Part shown: positions 36,595 through 45,506 of the stretch, one piece after another
Layout of the letters: each line of letters opens with the position of its first letter
Position numbering within the stretch: position 1 is the stretch's first letter
DNA from: an uncultured Aquimarina sp.
Lineage (GTDB): Bacteria; Bacteroidota; Bacteroidia; Flavobacteriales; Flavobacteriaceae
Length of the DNA: 64,000 bases
NCBI GenBank assembly: GCA_947500545.1
Contig: CANMSO010000006.1
Location: 62,001-126,000 of the forward strand
Direction of reading: 5' to 3'
Position numbers and translations under genes: made by a program
The notes under the pieces: model-generated
Seen by the model: only the letters and a program-made list of their open reading frames with translations
Told to the model about the DNA's origin: nothing
The model's database searches: none

Positions 36595-36625
36595 CTAAAG
36601 TAATCAGTTATTAACATATAACAAA
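36595..36625 (-). promoter_or_regulatory. Promoter of the micro-unit with -33 TTTG, 19-base spacer and -7 TACTTTAG
   Basis: TTTG (36622-36625) and TACTTTAG (36595-36602) are separated by 19 bases, the Bacteroidota sigma-A spacing. Only one base in the -7 differs from TAnnTTTG. Confidence 0.55.
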
Positions 36626-36960
36626 ATGAAATGTTCATTATTTGTTAATAATTTGTTGAAAAGTTTATTAAATTCGTTATAAAACATAATATATGTAAAA
36701 ATATAAATATTTAACACGTAAAAACCTACTTTAATTGTTAATAACTATGTTAATAACTCCAATTACACCTATAAACAGTGAGATCTTTACGTTGACAAAC
36801 GGATTAAAAACTCTTCAAAATCAACCAATTAGAACAAAAAACAACTTTCTAACCCACGAACACCTTTAAAAAGCTTAACAACGACAATCATTAAAAACAC
36901 GTTTATTAACATGAACATGTACAATTCCAATCAATTCATTCTTTTACCTAAATTGCGCTC

Positions 36961-37434
36961 ATGAAATCTGCTACAGTAAGAGAACTTAAAACAGAGTTAG
37001 CGCATAGTTCACATCAGGAACTTATAGAGTTGTGTCTACGTCTATCTAGGTTTAAAAAGGAAAACAAAGAATTGCTAACCTATTTATTATTTGAATCCAC
37101 AAATGAGGAAGGTTATATTGAAAATGTAAAAAATGAAGTTAATAGTCAATTTGAAGTCATTAATACATCATCCTATCATTATATCAAAAAGAGTATCCGG
37201 AAAATTTTAAGAACTATAAAGAAATATATTCGATATTCTAAAAACAAAGAGACAGAGATTGAACTACTACTTTACTTTTGTGAAAAACTAAAAAATTATA
37301 AACCCTACATTCAAAACAATTCTGTGCTGCAAAACATTCTTAAAAGAGAAATTGAAGCAATAAAGAAGAAAATAAAAGTATTGCATGAAGATTTACAATA
37401 TGACTATGAATTAGAATTACAGAAACTATTTTAA
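36961..37434 (+). CDS. Hypothetical helical protein, 157 residues
   Basis: A 157-residue soluble, highly basic and helical protein with no recognised domain. Its start MKSATVRELKTELAHSSHQELIELCLRLSRFKKENKELLTYLLFE looks like proteins I have seen as conserved hypotheticals in Flavobacteriaceae. The second half is Lys/Glu-rich helix (YHYIKKSIRKILRTIKK, KREIEAIKKKIKVLHED). It is monocistronic, with a long AT-rich leader. Function unknown; perhaps nucleic-acid binding by its charge, which is an inference. Confidence 0.65.
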   Translation: MKSATVRELKTELAHSSHQELIELCLRLSRFKKENKELLTYLLFESTNEEGYIENVKNEVNSQFEVINTSSYHYIKKSIRKILRTIKKYIRYSKNKETEIELLLYFCEKLKNYKPYIQNNSVLQNILKREIEAIKKKIKVLHEDLQYDYELELQKLF

Positions 37435-37614
37435 CAAAACCTCATGCATAGCTTTGGTTTCCAGACCTTATTTAGAAAAAAACAAGTAGTAAATTTGGTA
37501 TCCTTGTCTTTATGTAAATCCTTTTTCATACTTTTACTAGTAATAAACATTTAAAAAATGTGTTTATAATGTATGTAAAAACAAGATAATGATGAACATT
37601 TCAATATTTGGCAT

Positions 37615-37622
37615 TATCTTTG
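37615..37622 (+). promoter_or_regulatory. Bacteroidota -7 promoter element (TATCTTTG) for the cold-shock gene
   Basis: Exact TAnnTTTG match 37 bases upstream of the csp ATG. Confidence 0.5.
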
Positions 37623-37651
37623 ATTTTTATTAACTAATTTAAATTTTAACA

Positions 37652-37843
37652 ATGAATAAAGGAACAGTAAAATTCTTCAACGATGCCAAAGGTTTTGGAT
37701 TCATCACTGAAGAAGACTCAGGCAAAGAACATTTTGTACACATCTCTGGATTAATCGACGAGATTAGAGAAGGCGATGCAGTCGAATTTGATTTGCAGGA
37801 AGGTAAAAAAGGATTAAACGCAGTAAATGTAAAAGTAATTTAA
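37652..37843 (+). CDS. cspA: Cold-shock protein (CspA family)
   Basis: A 63-residue single OB-fold cold-shock domain. The RNP-1 motif KGFGFIT and RNP-2 HFVHIS are both present, and the length is the standard single-domain size. It binds single-stranded nucleic acids and melts RNA structure. A -7 promoter element lies 37 bases upstream, and a perfectly palindromic terminator follows its stop. Stand-alone gene converging on the acyl-CoA operon. Confidence 0.95.
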   Translation: MNKGTVKFFNDAKGFGFITEEDSGKEHFVHISGLIDEIREGDAVEFDLQEGKKGLNAVNVKVI

Positions 37844-37871
37844 TATATACTATTTAATTTTTTTAAAGCAC

Positions 37872-37895
37872 AAGCCTGTCACATGTGACAGGCTT
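37872..37895. terminator. Perfectly palindromic bidirectional terminator
   Basis: A 24-base perfect palindrome (AAGCCTGTCACA and its complement) followed by a run of T on the plus strand. It lies between the converging csp gene and the 3' end of the 11-gene acyl-CoA operon. No unpaired loop base is required except the middle bases. Confidence 0.85.
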
Positions 37896-37918
37896 TTTTT
37901 ATATCATATTTAGGTTAA

Positions 37919-38383
37919 TCATTCAAACATTAGGGAAACAAACTCTGCCACACATGCAGGTTTCTCAACACCTTCTATTTCAACAGTACAATCCCAGGTG
38001 ATTTTCAACCCATTATCCCCATATTCTTCTATTTTCTGAATACTACTATGTAAGCGCAAACGACTATCTACAATCACTGGATGTGGGAAACGCACTTTAT
38101 TCAACCCATAATTTACTCCCATTGCAAAGCTTTTTACAACGATTAGATCCATAAGCATTTTAGAAAGTAAAGAGACTGATAAAAACCCATGAGCAATAGG
38201 TTTTTTGAAAGGTGACTCCTTTTTAATTCTATCAAGATCAACATGTACCCACTGGAAATCTTGGGTAGCCTCGGCAAAGGCATTAATCATTTTCTGAGTA
38301 ACGACTAACCACTCACCTGTTGGCAACGGCTTTCCTTCATGTTTTTTAAACGCTTCAAAATCTTTACAAATTAGTTGATTCAT
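37919..38383 (-). CDS. MaoC-family enoyl-CoA hydratase
   Basis: A 154-residue hot-dog fold protein of the MaoC-like hydratase group, which hydrates trans-2-enoyl-CoA to 3-hydroxyacyl-CoA. The hydratase motif region AHGFLSVSLLSKML carries the conserved His; DFQWVHVDLDRIKKESPFKKPIA has the Asp/His-type signature of this family. It is the last gene of the minus-strand acyl-CoA operon, 38 bases after the FabG-like gene. Role as the hydratase of the proposed pathway is inferred from the family. Confidence 0.87.
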   Translation of the reverse strand: MNQLICKDFEAFKKHEGKPLPTGEWLVVTQKMINAFAEATQDFQWVHVDLDRIKKESPFKKPIAHGFLSVSLLSKMLMDLIVVKSFAMGVNYGLNKVRFPHPVIVDSRLRLHSSIQKIEEYGDNGLKITWDCTVEIEGVEKPACVAEFVSLMFE

Positions 38384-38421
38384 ATGTATTGAATTAAAAG
38401 TTTAATTTGAATTCGGTTAGT

Positions 38422-39159
38422 TTACCGTGAAATTCCTCCATCAATTGTTAAACATATTCCAGAAACGTAAGAAGCCTCATCTGATGCTAAGTACAAATAT
38501 CCGTAAGCAATATCAATTGGCATAGCCGCTTTTTGAAGCGGAATCTGTTTCTTTATCCCATCTAAATGTTCTTCTGGGATTTGTTCGGTCATCTCGGTAA
38601 GTGTAAAACCAGGGGCAAGCGCATTAGCAGTAATTCCATACTTACCCAACTCCATTGTCCAAGTTTTGGACATAGCAATAACTCCAGCCTTGGTTGCAGC
38701 ATAATTAGTTTGCCCAAAATTACCTCGCAGACCTACATTAGAGGCTGCAGAAACAATACGGCCATAACCCGCTTCCTTCATATATTTTGAAACTATCTGG
38801 GTACATAAAAAGACACCTTTTAAATTAACATCAATCACAGCATCCCACTCAGCTTCGCTCATTTTATGTAGTGTACGATCTTTGGTGATTCCTGCGTTAT
38901 TGATAAGTATATCAATCTTGCCGTGCTTCTTATATATTCTTTCAGTTTCAGTTTCTATAGCTTCTTTATCAGTAACAGAAATTTTAGTAAACTCCGCTAC
39001 TCCATGATTTGCAATAATTTGTTTTGCTATATTCTCTCCTCCATCTAGTAAATCCCAAATAATCACAATTGCTCCTTCTTTAGCAAACAATTCTGACACA
39101 GCCTTACCTATCCCTCTAGCTCCTCCGGTTACAATAGCTACTTTATCTTTTAATCTCAT
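38422..39159 (-). CDS. FabG/PhaB-like 3-ketoacyl reductase (SDR)
   Basis: A 245-residue SDR with cofactor motif TGGARGIGKAVSELF, LINNAGITKDRTLHKM and the catalytic YAATKAG with the usual Ser. The INNAGITKDRTL segment resembles acetoacetyl-CoA reductase and FabG. Here it would oxidise 3-hydroxyacyl-CoA in beta-oxidation direction or reduce the ketone; direction cannot be told. It is tenth in the operon, 38 bases upstream of the hydratase and 19 bases downstream of the quinone reductase-like gene. Confidence 0.88.
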   Translation of the reverse strand: MRLKDKVAIVTGGARGIGKAVSELFAKEGAIVIIWDLLDGGENIAKQIIANHGVAEFTKISVTDKEAIETETERIYKKHGKIDILINNAGITKDRTLHKMSEAEWDAVIDVNLKGVFLCTQIVSKYMKEAGYGRIVSAASNVGLRGNFGQTNYAATKAGVIAMSKTWTMELGKYGITANALAPGFTLTEMTEQIPEEHLDGIKKQIPLQKAAMPIDIAYGYLYLASDEASYVSGICLTIDGGISR

Positions 39160-39178
39160 TTCTTTTCTGATTTTGGTA

Positions 39179-40156
39179 TTATGAACATTGAATCACCACT
39201 TTCCCTCTTACTTCTCTATTCATCATAGCCTCAAGAGCTTTTGATGCTTCGTTTAAAGGATATATCTTATGAATATAAGGTTTTAGTTTACCTGCTCCAT
39301 ACCACTTCATTAACTCCATAGTATTTTGCATATTCTTCTTGGGTGTTTTCATCGCAAAACTTCCCCAAAACACACCTACAATGGCACAACCTTTTAGAAG
39401 AGCCAGATTAAGAGGCACTTTGGGAATATCGCCCGCAGCAAAACCAACCACCAAGTAACGTCCTTCCCATGCCATACCACGTATAGATGGTTCTGAGTAT
39501 TCTCCGCCCACTGGATCATAGACCACATCAACTCCTTTACCCGAAGTAAGCTCTTTGATTCTCAACTTCAGATCTTCACTTGTGTAGTTAATAACCTCAT
39601 CTGCACCATATTCCTGGCATAATTCCAATTTTTCATCAGAAGATGCGGCAGCAATTACCTTGGCTCCCATAAGCTTTCCTAGCTCAACAGCAGCCAATCC
39701 CACTCCGCCCGAGGCTCCTAACACCAATAACGTCTCTCCTTCTTTAAGATTACCCCTGTCTTTTAAAGCGTGATATGAAGTACCGTAGGCCATCATAAAA
39801 GATGCTGCAATCGGAAAATCCATCATTGGAGGTTTTTTAAAACAAGCATTACCAGGTACGATCACCTCTTCTGCATATCCGCCATGCATTACAAATCCAA
39901 AAACCTCATCACCAGGTTTTAGATGTGTTACTCCAGCACCAACTTCTTTAACTACACCGGCAATATCACTTCCAGGTGTAAAGGGTAATTCTGGTTTAAA
40001 TTGATATAATCCCTGAATAATTAAAGTATCTGGAAAATTAACTCCGCAAGCTCTTACGCTTACCAAAACCTCATTTTCCTTATACGAAGGGCTTTGTATT
40101 TCTTCAAGAACAAGGCTAGAAGGTGGTCCAAATTGTTTGCAAACAATTGCTTTCAT
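39179..40156 (-). CDS. NADPH:quinone oxidoreductase / zinc-independent MDR family
   Basis: A 325-residue medium-chain dehydrogenase/reductase of the quinone-reductase branch (no structural zinc Cys cluster). It has LRA-type N-terminus (FGPPSSLVLEEIQSP), the GASGGVGLAAVELGKLMGAKVIA Rossmann segment near 145-170, and GKGVDVVYDPVGG. Members reduce quinones or alpha,beta-unsaturated carbonyls with NADPH. It lies 14 bases downstream of a second MDR enzyme of the alkenal reductase type. I infer detoxification or reduction of unsaturated intermediates. Confidence 0.87.
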   Translation of the reverse strand: MKAIVCKQFGPPSSLVLEEIQSPSYKENEVLVSVRACGVNFPDTLIIQGLYQFKPELPFTPGSDIAGVVKEVGAGVTHLKPGDEVFGFVMHGGYAEEVIVPGNACFKKPPMMDFPIAASFMMAYGTSYHALKDRGNLKEGETLLVLGASGGVGLAAVELGKLMGAKVIAAASSDEKLELCQEYGADEVINYTSEDLKLRIKELTSGKGVDVVYDPVGGEYSEPSIRGMAWEGRYLVVGFAAGDIPKVPLNLALLKGCAIVGVFWGSFAMKTPKKNMQNTMELMKWYGAGKLKPYIHKIYPLNEASKALEAMMNREVRGKVVIQCS

Positions 40157-40170
40157 AGTTATCGATTTTA

Positions 40171-41175
40171 TTATTCTTCAATAACTTTTAGCACCAATTT
40201 ACCCATCTTATCTCCAGAAAACAATCGTAAAAATGTTTCATGAAAATTCTCAATTCCTTCATAAATATCTTCTTTACTTTTTAGTTTTCCTTGAGCCATC
40301 CAGCCACCCATTTCCATAGCAGCTTTACCGTAGTCTTTTGCATAATCCATAACTACCATTCCTTGCATTGTAGCACGATTTACTAAAAGAGACAAATAAT
40401 TTGATGGACCCTTCATCGCTGTTTTATTATTGTATTGCGAAATCGCACCACAAATAACAATTCGTGCATGCATTCGAAGTCTAGCCAATGCCGCATCAAG
40501 AATCTCTCCTCCTACATTATCAAAATACACATCAATTCCCTTAGGACATTCTCGTTTTAGAGCAGTATGGATATTCTCAGATTTGTAATCAATAGCTCCG
40601 TCAAATCCCAGTTTGTCTACTACATATTTACATTTTTCAGCTCCTCCCGCAATACCAATTACTCGACAGCCTTTGATTTTAGCAATCTGACCAACTACAC
40701 TACCTACAGCCCCAGCAGCTCCCGAAACCAGGACAACATCACCTTCTTTGATTTTACCGACTTCCAAAATTCCGAAATAAGCTGTCATCCCGGGCATACC
40801 CAAAGTACCAATATACATTGGTAAAGGAGCAAGGTTTGGATCTACTTTATACCAATTGCTTCCATCGGTTACTGCATATTGTTGTACTCCTCCCCAACCC
40901 GTTAAATAATCTCCTTCTTTAAATTTTGGGTGATTATTTGACTTTATCACCTTCCCTATCGAACCTGAGCGCATTACATCATCAATCTGCACGGGTTCTA
41001 TATAAGATTTACCTTCGTTCATCCAACCACGCATTGCCGGGTCCAAGGATATATAATGTTGTTGGATCAACACCTCTCCATCTTTAGGTTTTGGAATTGG
41101 GTTAGATTGTAATTCCCAGGTATCCGCATCTGGAAGTCCAGCGGGGCGTTTCTTAAATATTAGTTGCTTATTCAT
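40171..41175 (-). CDS. curA: NADP-dependent 2-alkenal reductase (CurA/PTGR-like)
   Basis: A 334-residue MDR enzyme of the leukotriene B4 12-hydroxydehydrogenase/prostaglandin reductase and CurA group. Marks are FKKRPAGLPDADTWEL, MRGWMNEGKSY, GMPGMTAYFGILEVG and VSGAAGAVGSVVGQIAKIKG, followed by FDNVGGEILDA. These enzymes reduce the C=C of 2-alkenals or alkenones, including 4-hydroxyalkenals. It sits in the same operon as the hydroxyacyl-CoA kinase, which makes lipid-peroxidation aldehydes plausible substrates. The gene symbol is tentative. Confidence 0.88.
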   Translation of the reverse strand: MNKQLIFKKRPAGLPDADTWELQSNPIPKPKDGEVLIQQHYISLDPAMRGWMNEGKSYIEPVQIDDVMRSGSIGKVIKSNNHPKFKEGDYLTGWGGVQQYAVTDGSNWYKVDPNLAPLPMYIGTLGMPGMTAYFGILEVGKIKEGDVVLVSGAAGAVGSVVGQIAKIKGCRVIGIAGGAEKCKYVVDKLGFDGAIDYKSENIHTALKRECPKGIDVYFDNVGGEILDAALARLRMHARIVICGAISQYNNKTAMKGPSNYLSLLVNRATMQGMVVMDYAKDYGKAAMEMGGWMAQGKLKSKEDIYEGIENFHETFLRLFSGDKMGKLVLKVIEE

Positions 41176-41223
41176 TGGTTTGTGTTTTAATTTTATTAAA
41201 AATAATTTATGCGATTATTTATT

Positions 41224-41979
41224 TTATAATGAGGTCCCTCCATCCAGGGTTATAGTTTGTCCGGTAATAAATTTGGTACTATCTGAAGCCAGCCAAACTA
41301 CCGCTTCTGCAATTTCTTCTGTTAATCCGTAACGTTTCATAGGAATCACACTTTTCAATCGCTGATCCATATCTGGCCTCACAGATAAAAGCTTATCTAA
41401 CAAAGCAGATTCAGTATATCCAGGACATACAGCGTTAATACGTATATTCTTTGTTGCGTACTCTAATGCCGCAGATTTAGTCATACCAACTACTGCAAAT
41501 TTACTTGCAGAATATGACAGATTATTTAATGATGCTTTTAGTCCTGCCAAAGACGCTATGTTAACAATATTCCCTCCTCCTTGTTTTACCATTTGCTGTA
41601 AAGCTACCTTCATACAATAAAAAACTCCGGTCTGATTTACTGCTATAACACTATCCCAATCATCCAAGGTATATTCTCCTGTCCTGGCCATATTTCTTGG
41701 ACCAATTCCGGCATTATTTACAATCACGTCTAACTTATTATACTTAGAAACCGTTTTTGCAATCAACTGCTCTACATCATCAAATTTGGCAACATTAGCA
41801 ACAATCCCTATAGCTTCTCCGCCATCATTGTTAATCTCATCAACAACACTTTGTGCCTTTTCTTCTTTAATATCCGAGACAATGACTCTAGCTCCGTGCT
41901 TCGCAAAATGTTTAGCGCTTGCCGCTCCTATACCTGATCCAGCACCAGTAACGATTACTACTTTATCTTTTACTTCCAT
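41224..41979 (-). CDS. Short-chain dehydrogenase/reductase
   Basis: A 251-residue classical SDR with TGAGSGIGAASAKHFAKHG, IVNNAGIGPRNMARTGEY, active-site Ser in NIASLAG and YSASKFA. The C-terminus ITGQTITLDGGTS is standard. Its branch resembles glucose 1-dehydrogenase-like and 3-hydroxyacyl dehydrogenase SDRs, so a hydroxyacyl-CoA or alcohol substrate is possible. Internal gene of the 11-gene operon, 48 bases upstream of the alkenal reductase. Confidence 0.87.
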   Translation of the reverse strand: MEVKDKVVIVTGAGSGIGAASAKHFAKHGARVIVSDIKEEKAQSVVDEINNDGGEAIGIVANVAKFDDVEQLIAKTVSKYNKLDVIVNNAGIGPRNMARTGEYTLDDWDSVIAVNQTGVFYCMKVALQQMVKQGGGNIVNIASLAGLKASLNNLSYSASKFAVVGMTKSAALEYATKNIRINAVCPGYTESALLDKLLSVRPDMDQRLKSVIPMKRYGLTEEIAEAVVWLASDSTKFITGQTITLDGGTSL

Positions 41980-42008
41980 ATTATATTTTATGTTAAACTA
42001 CTATAACC

Positions 42009-42395
42009 TTATTTTGCCTTACATAGGATTAACCGTGAATCTTCTAAAGCTTGACTTCGCATTTTTGCAGGATATCCTTCTGCAGTAATCATGTTTAAAA
42101 AATCTTCTTTACTGGCGTATTCTATAATTAATATTTTATCCCATTCAAGACCACTATTTGGACCAATCAGATTAAATAATGGTTTCCCTTGATAAATCAC
42201 TTTTGCTTTTGACTTTTGAAAGAAAGGTATTACTGCATTCATGTATTGCGCATAGGCTTCTGCTCCAGACATTCCTGTTTCTTCAACTTTGCCTTTGAAC
42301 TTTAATAGATTCAGCATTTGAAAAGAACCTTTACTGGGTAAGTTTGCAAAATCTTGAAATTGTTCTGGGGTAACTCCTGTATATGTATTCGTCAT
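42009..42395 (-). CDS. DUF1330-like domain protein
   Basis: A 128-residue protein of the dimeric alpha-beta barrel (DUF1330/EthD-like) type: FQMLNLLKFKGKVEETG, AYAQYMNAVIPFF, WDKILIIEYASKEDFLNMI and the C-terminal LILCKAK. In other bacteria such proteins sit next to degradation genes and may bind a small aldehyde or aromatic, but the biochemical role is not established. Within the acyl-CoA operon, 29 bases upstream of the SDR. A minor chaperone or isomerase role is a guess. Confidence 0.75.
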   Translation of the reverse strand: MTNTYTGVTPEQFQDFANLPSKGSFQMLNLLKFKGKVEETGMSGAEAYAQYMNAVIPFFQKSKAKVIYQGKPLFNLIGPNSGLEWDKILIIEYASKEDFLNMITAEGYPAKMRSQALEDSRLILCKAK

Positions 42396-42429
42396 ATTTC
42401 TATTTTTGAAGTTTAAAAATTGGTTTATT

Positions 42430-43065
42430 TTATAACTTAATTATAGCTGCGCCTTTATACTTTTTAAGAAGCTCAGGATAATGTTCTTTAACATTATTAA
42501 AAATGAAATCTATCGGAACATCTTCAAAGTGACCATAATCCTCTATATATTCCATAAACTCATTTCCTGCATTATTATATTCCTGAAAAATTGAGTCATT
42601 CTCACCATCAAACTCTAAAGGAGCTACATTACACATTCTACATAGGGATTCATTAAAAGCAGGAGATACCTTAAGCCATTTGCCATTTAAGCATAAATCA
42701 ACCATCCCATGAGGAGTCAATTCATTGGTCCCAAATTTTTCTACCAATCGTTCCACTGCAATATGATTTTTAACTTTTGCTAAATGTATTCTTGCCGGTA
42801 TACCTAAAGCACGTAAACCAGCAATTAAAAGAATTGACTTATCAATACAATGACCTTTTGTTTCTTTTGCTAGCACACTTGCTATATAACCTTCTTTAGA
42901 AAAATGCAGCGTATATGGGTCGTACCGCCATTCATCACGAACTTTTACGTATAATTGCTTAGCCTTTTCTTTTGGGGTTAATGCGTCTGTTTTAAACTCT
43001 TTTATGAGCTCCTGAATCTCTTCTGATTCATAATCATAATAGTAAGTAGAAGCTAAATAATCCAT
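42430..43065 (-). CDS. Transglutaminase-like (cysteine protease fold) protein
   Basis: A 211-residue protein with the transglutaminase-like core. The nucleophile Cys73 lies in KGHCIDKSILL, His119 in LTPHGMVDL, and a nearby Asp (123) can complete the triad. It lacks a signal peptide, so it acts in the cytosol; possible activities are amide or thioester cleavage. It is unusual to find this fold inside an acyl-CoA operon, between a kinase and DUF1330 protein (gaps of 27 and 34 bases). Function within the pathway is unknown. Confidence 0.82.
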   Translation of the reverse strand: MDYLASTYYYDYESEEIQELIKEFKTDALTPKEKAKQLYVKVRDEWRYDPYTLHFSKEGYIASVLAKETKGHCIDKSILLIAGLRALGIPARIHLAKVKNHIAVERLVEKFGTNELTPHGMVDLCLNGKWLKVSPAFNESLCRMCNVAPLEFDGENDSIFQEYNNAGNEFMEYIEDYGHFEDVPIDFIFNNVKEHYPELLKKYKGAAIIKL

Positions 43066-43092
43066 TTTAATGATTTTTAAAATGATGAGTCA

Positions 43093-44145
43093 TTAATCAA
43101 TTTTATTTTTTTGAATTGCTTGCAAAGCTAGATTACAAAGCAACTCTGCCGCCTTATTCAATTGTGCAAATCGAGGATCTGTTGTTAACCCTTTGCTATA
43201 TCGGTAATAAATCTGTTGCGCAATTACTGCTATCTTAAATAACCCAAACGCATAATAAAACACTAAATGATCAACTTGCCTTCCGCTTTTTTGGGTATAC
43301 AATTCTACAATTTCACTTCTTCCCGGATTACCGTCCAGAGCTGTTGGTGATGGAATCCCTTGTTGTACAAATGGATGATCACTAGCCATAGTCCAATATC
43401 CAAGCGATGTCCCTAGATCCATTAATGGATCTCCAAGTGTTGCCATTTCCCAATCCAATACAGCAACTACTTCTTTCCAGCTATTATCCTTAAAAACAAT
43501 ATTATCATATTTAAAATCATTATGAACCAAGCTATGTCGGTATTCTTTGGGTTGATTATCTTCCATCCATCGCATTACCTTTTCTGCCGCAGGCACATCT
43601 TCTGTAGCGGCTTTTAAGTATTGTTTCCCCCAATTGAGTACTTGTCGTTCTACATACCCTTCAGGTTTTCCTAAGTCTTCTAATCCAGCCGCTTTATAAT
43701 CTATATTATGAAGTTCTACAAAGGTATCAAGCCACGAACTAGCAATAGTTTTAAAACTATTTGCAGGTATGTCCCTTTTTTTGGCTTCATGAACATTAAG
43801 TATAATGCCATCAACTTTTTCCATAATATAAAAAGGACAACCAAGAATATTTTCATCCTCGGTATAAGTGTACATTTTAGGTACTTTATGAAAAGTATCA
43901 GATATACTGGATTGCACTTTGAATTCTCTACCCATATCATGCCCCCTCTTTATTGCTCCAAAAGGTGGACGACGGAGTACATATTCTTTATCTTCAATCT
44001 TTACCAAATAGGTAAGGTTAGAATACCCATGGGTATATTGTGTTACTTGCCAATCACTAGTATCACTATTAATTAATCCTTCATTCTGAAGGTATGATTT
44101 TAATGTTTTTTCGTTTAGTTCTTCGCCTTTACGTACGTTTTGCAT
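43093..44145 (-). CDS. APH-fold hydroxyacyl-CoA kinase, ACAD10/11 and LvaA-like
   Basis: A 350-residue phosphotransferase of the aminoglycoside-phosphotransferase fold. The catalytic loop HNDFKYDNIVF and the metal DWEMATLGDPLMDLG are typical of the ACAD10/ACAD11 kinase domain and of LvaA in Pseudomonas levulinate catabolism, which phosphorylate the 4-hydroxyl of 4-hydroxyacyl-CoA. RRPPFGAIKRGHDMGREF near residues 60-75 is characteristic. I start at ATG 44143-44145; a GTG 12 codons upstream also leaves the frame open. The acyl-CoA dehydrogenase of the same type precedes it by 69 bases, supporting the two-step dehydration model. Confidence 0.88.
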   Translation of the reverse strand: MQNVRKGEELNEKTLKSYLQNEGLINSDTSDWQVTQYTHGYSNLTYLVKIEDKEYVLRRPPFGAIKRGHDMGREFKVQSSISDTFHKVPKMYTYTEDENILGCPFYIMEKVDGIILNVHEAKKRDIPANSFKTIASSWLDTFVELHNIDYKAAGLEDLGKPEGYVERQVLNWGKQYLKAATEDVPAAEKVMRWMEDNQPKEYRHSLVHNDFKYDNIVFKDNSWKEVVAVLDWEMATLGDPLMDLGTSLGYWTMASDHPFVQQGIPSPTALDGNPGRSEIVELYTQKSGRQVDHLVFYYAFGLFKIAVIAQQIYYRYSKGLTTDPRFAQLNKAAELLCNLALQAIQKNKID

Positions 44146-44214
44146 GTCTTTATAATATTGTAGAAGAAAAGATTTCTTCACTCCACTTTAAAATGGAAAA
44201 ATACTTTAGTTTTA

Positions 44215-45429
44215 TTATTTCGTGTATTTATTAATTACACTCTTCCCTAGTTGATACATATGCACCTCATCGGGACCATCAGCCAACCGAAGCATTCGTG
44301 CAGCCACAAAAAAGTGTGCTAATGGAGTATCAGGTCCTACACCTTTCCCTCCATGAATTTGCATAGCTCTGTCAATAACTTTTAGCGCCATATTGGGTGC
44401 CACAATTTTGATCATTGCTATAAGGTCTTTAGATGTTTTGTTTCCTTCTTTATCCATTTTATCGGCAGCAGAAAGCGTTAGCAATCTTGCCTGTTCTATT
44501 TCGCATTGCGATAGTGCAATTTCCTGACGAATACTGCTATAATCCTTAAAAGTTTTCCCAAAAGCAATACGCTCTGAAGCTCTTTGTGACATTAGTTCTA
44601 ACGAACGTTGCGCCATACCAATCAAACGCATACAATGATGAATCCGTCCTGGGCCTAAGCGCCCTTGGGCAATCTCAAACCCTCTACCTTCGCCTAAGAT
44701 CAAATTTTCTTTAGGAACTCTTACATTTTCTAATACGATCTCGGCATGGCCTTCAGGAGAATCATAGAATCCAAAAACTGATAGAGGTCTAATTATTTTT
44801 AATCCAGGAGTATCCATGGGTACCAATACCATACTTTGTTGTTGATGTCTATGTGCATTGGGGTTCGTTTTTCCCATTACGATTGCTATCTTACAATGTG
44901 GATCCATTCCGCCAGAGGACCACCACTTACGACCATTGACAACATAATCATCTCCATCCAACACAATAGATGTTTCAATATTGGTAGCATCTGAGGAAGC
45001 TACCTGAGGCTCTGTCATTAAAAAAGCGGAACGAATTTCTCCATTCATCAAAGGGTGTAGCCACTGTTTTTGTTGATGTGGAGAACCATACTTAGCAAGT
45101 ACTTCCATGTTACCAGTATCCGGAGCATTGCAATTAAACACTTCTGAGGACCAAAGGACACGACCCATGATTTCTGCAAGTGGCGCATACTCTAAATTGG
45201 TCAAACCCGGGCTTAATTCACCATAGTTTTTCGGTAAAAAAAGGTTCCATAAACCAGCTTCTTTTGCTTTTATTTTAAGAGCTTCCATACCAGGCCAACG
45301 TTTCCAGCGGTTGTCTGGATTATAGTTAAAAGCACCGACTTCTTCTTCTACCGGAAGTATATGCTCATTAAAAAATGTATTAAGTTTATCTTGAAGAGAA
45401 ACTATTTTTTCTGAGTAATCAAAATTCAT
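44215..45429 (-). CDS. ACAD10/11-like acyl-CoA dehydrogenase
   Basis: A 404-residue flavin dehydrogenase with standard N-terminal helices, the FAD segment [27 protein letters not shown] and the C-terminal helix region [17 protein letters not shown] and ADGPDEVH. The ADGPDEVH end fits the ACAD10/11 and LvaC branch. In the LvaA/LvaC and ACAD11 systems this enzyme turns a 4-phosphoacyl-CoA into the 2-enoyl-CoA with loss of phosphate. The adjacent kinase strongly supports that role, but an ordinary acyl-CoA dehydrogenase activity is the alternative. The gene follows an SDR by 77 bases. Confidence 0.85.
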   Translation of the reverse strand: MNFDYSEKIVSLQDKLNTFFNEHILPVEEEVGAFNYNPDNRWKRWPGMEALKIKAKEAGLWNLFLPKNYGELSPGLTNLEYAPLAEIMGRVLWSSEVFNCNAPDTGNMEVLAKYGSPHQQKQWLHPLMNGEIRSAFLMTEPQVASSDATNIETSIVLDGDDYVVNGRKWWSSGGMDPHCKIAIVMGKTNPNAHRHQQQSMVLVPMDTPGLKIIRPLSVFGFYDSPEGHAEIVLENVRVPKENLILGEGRGFEIAQGRLGPGRIHHCMRLIGMAQRSLELMSQRASERIAFGKTFKDYSSIRQEIALSQCEIEQARLLTLSAADKMDKEGNKTSKDLIAMIKIVAPNMALKVIDRAMQIHGGKGVGPDTPLAHFFVAARMLRLADGPDEVHMYQLGKSVINKYTK

Positions 45430-45506
45430 CTTTTGAATTTTAAAGCCTCTCTTCTTCAGTTGAAGTGACAGGCAAGTTTTAAATTATTTTTATTTAACAT
45501 TTTGGA

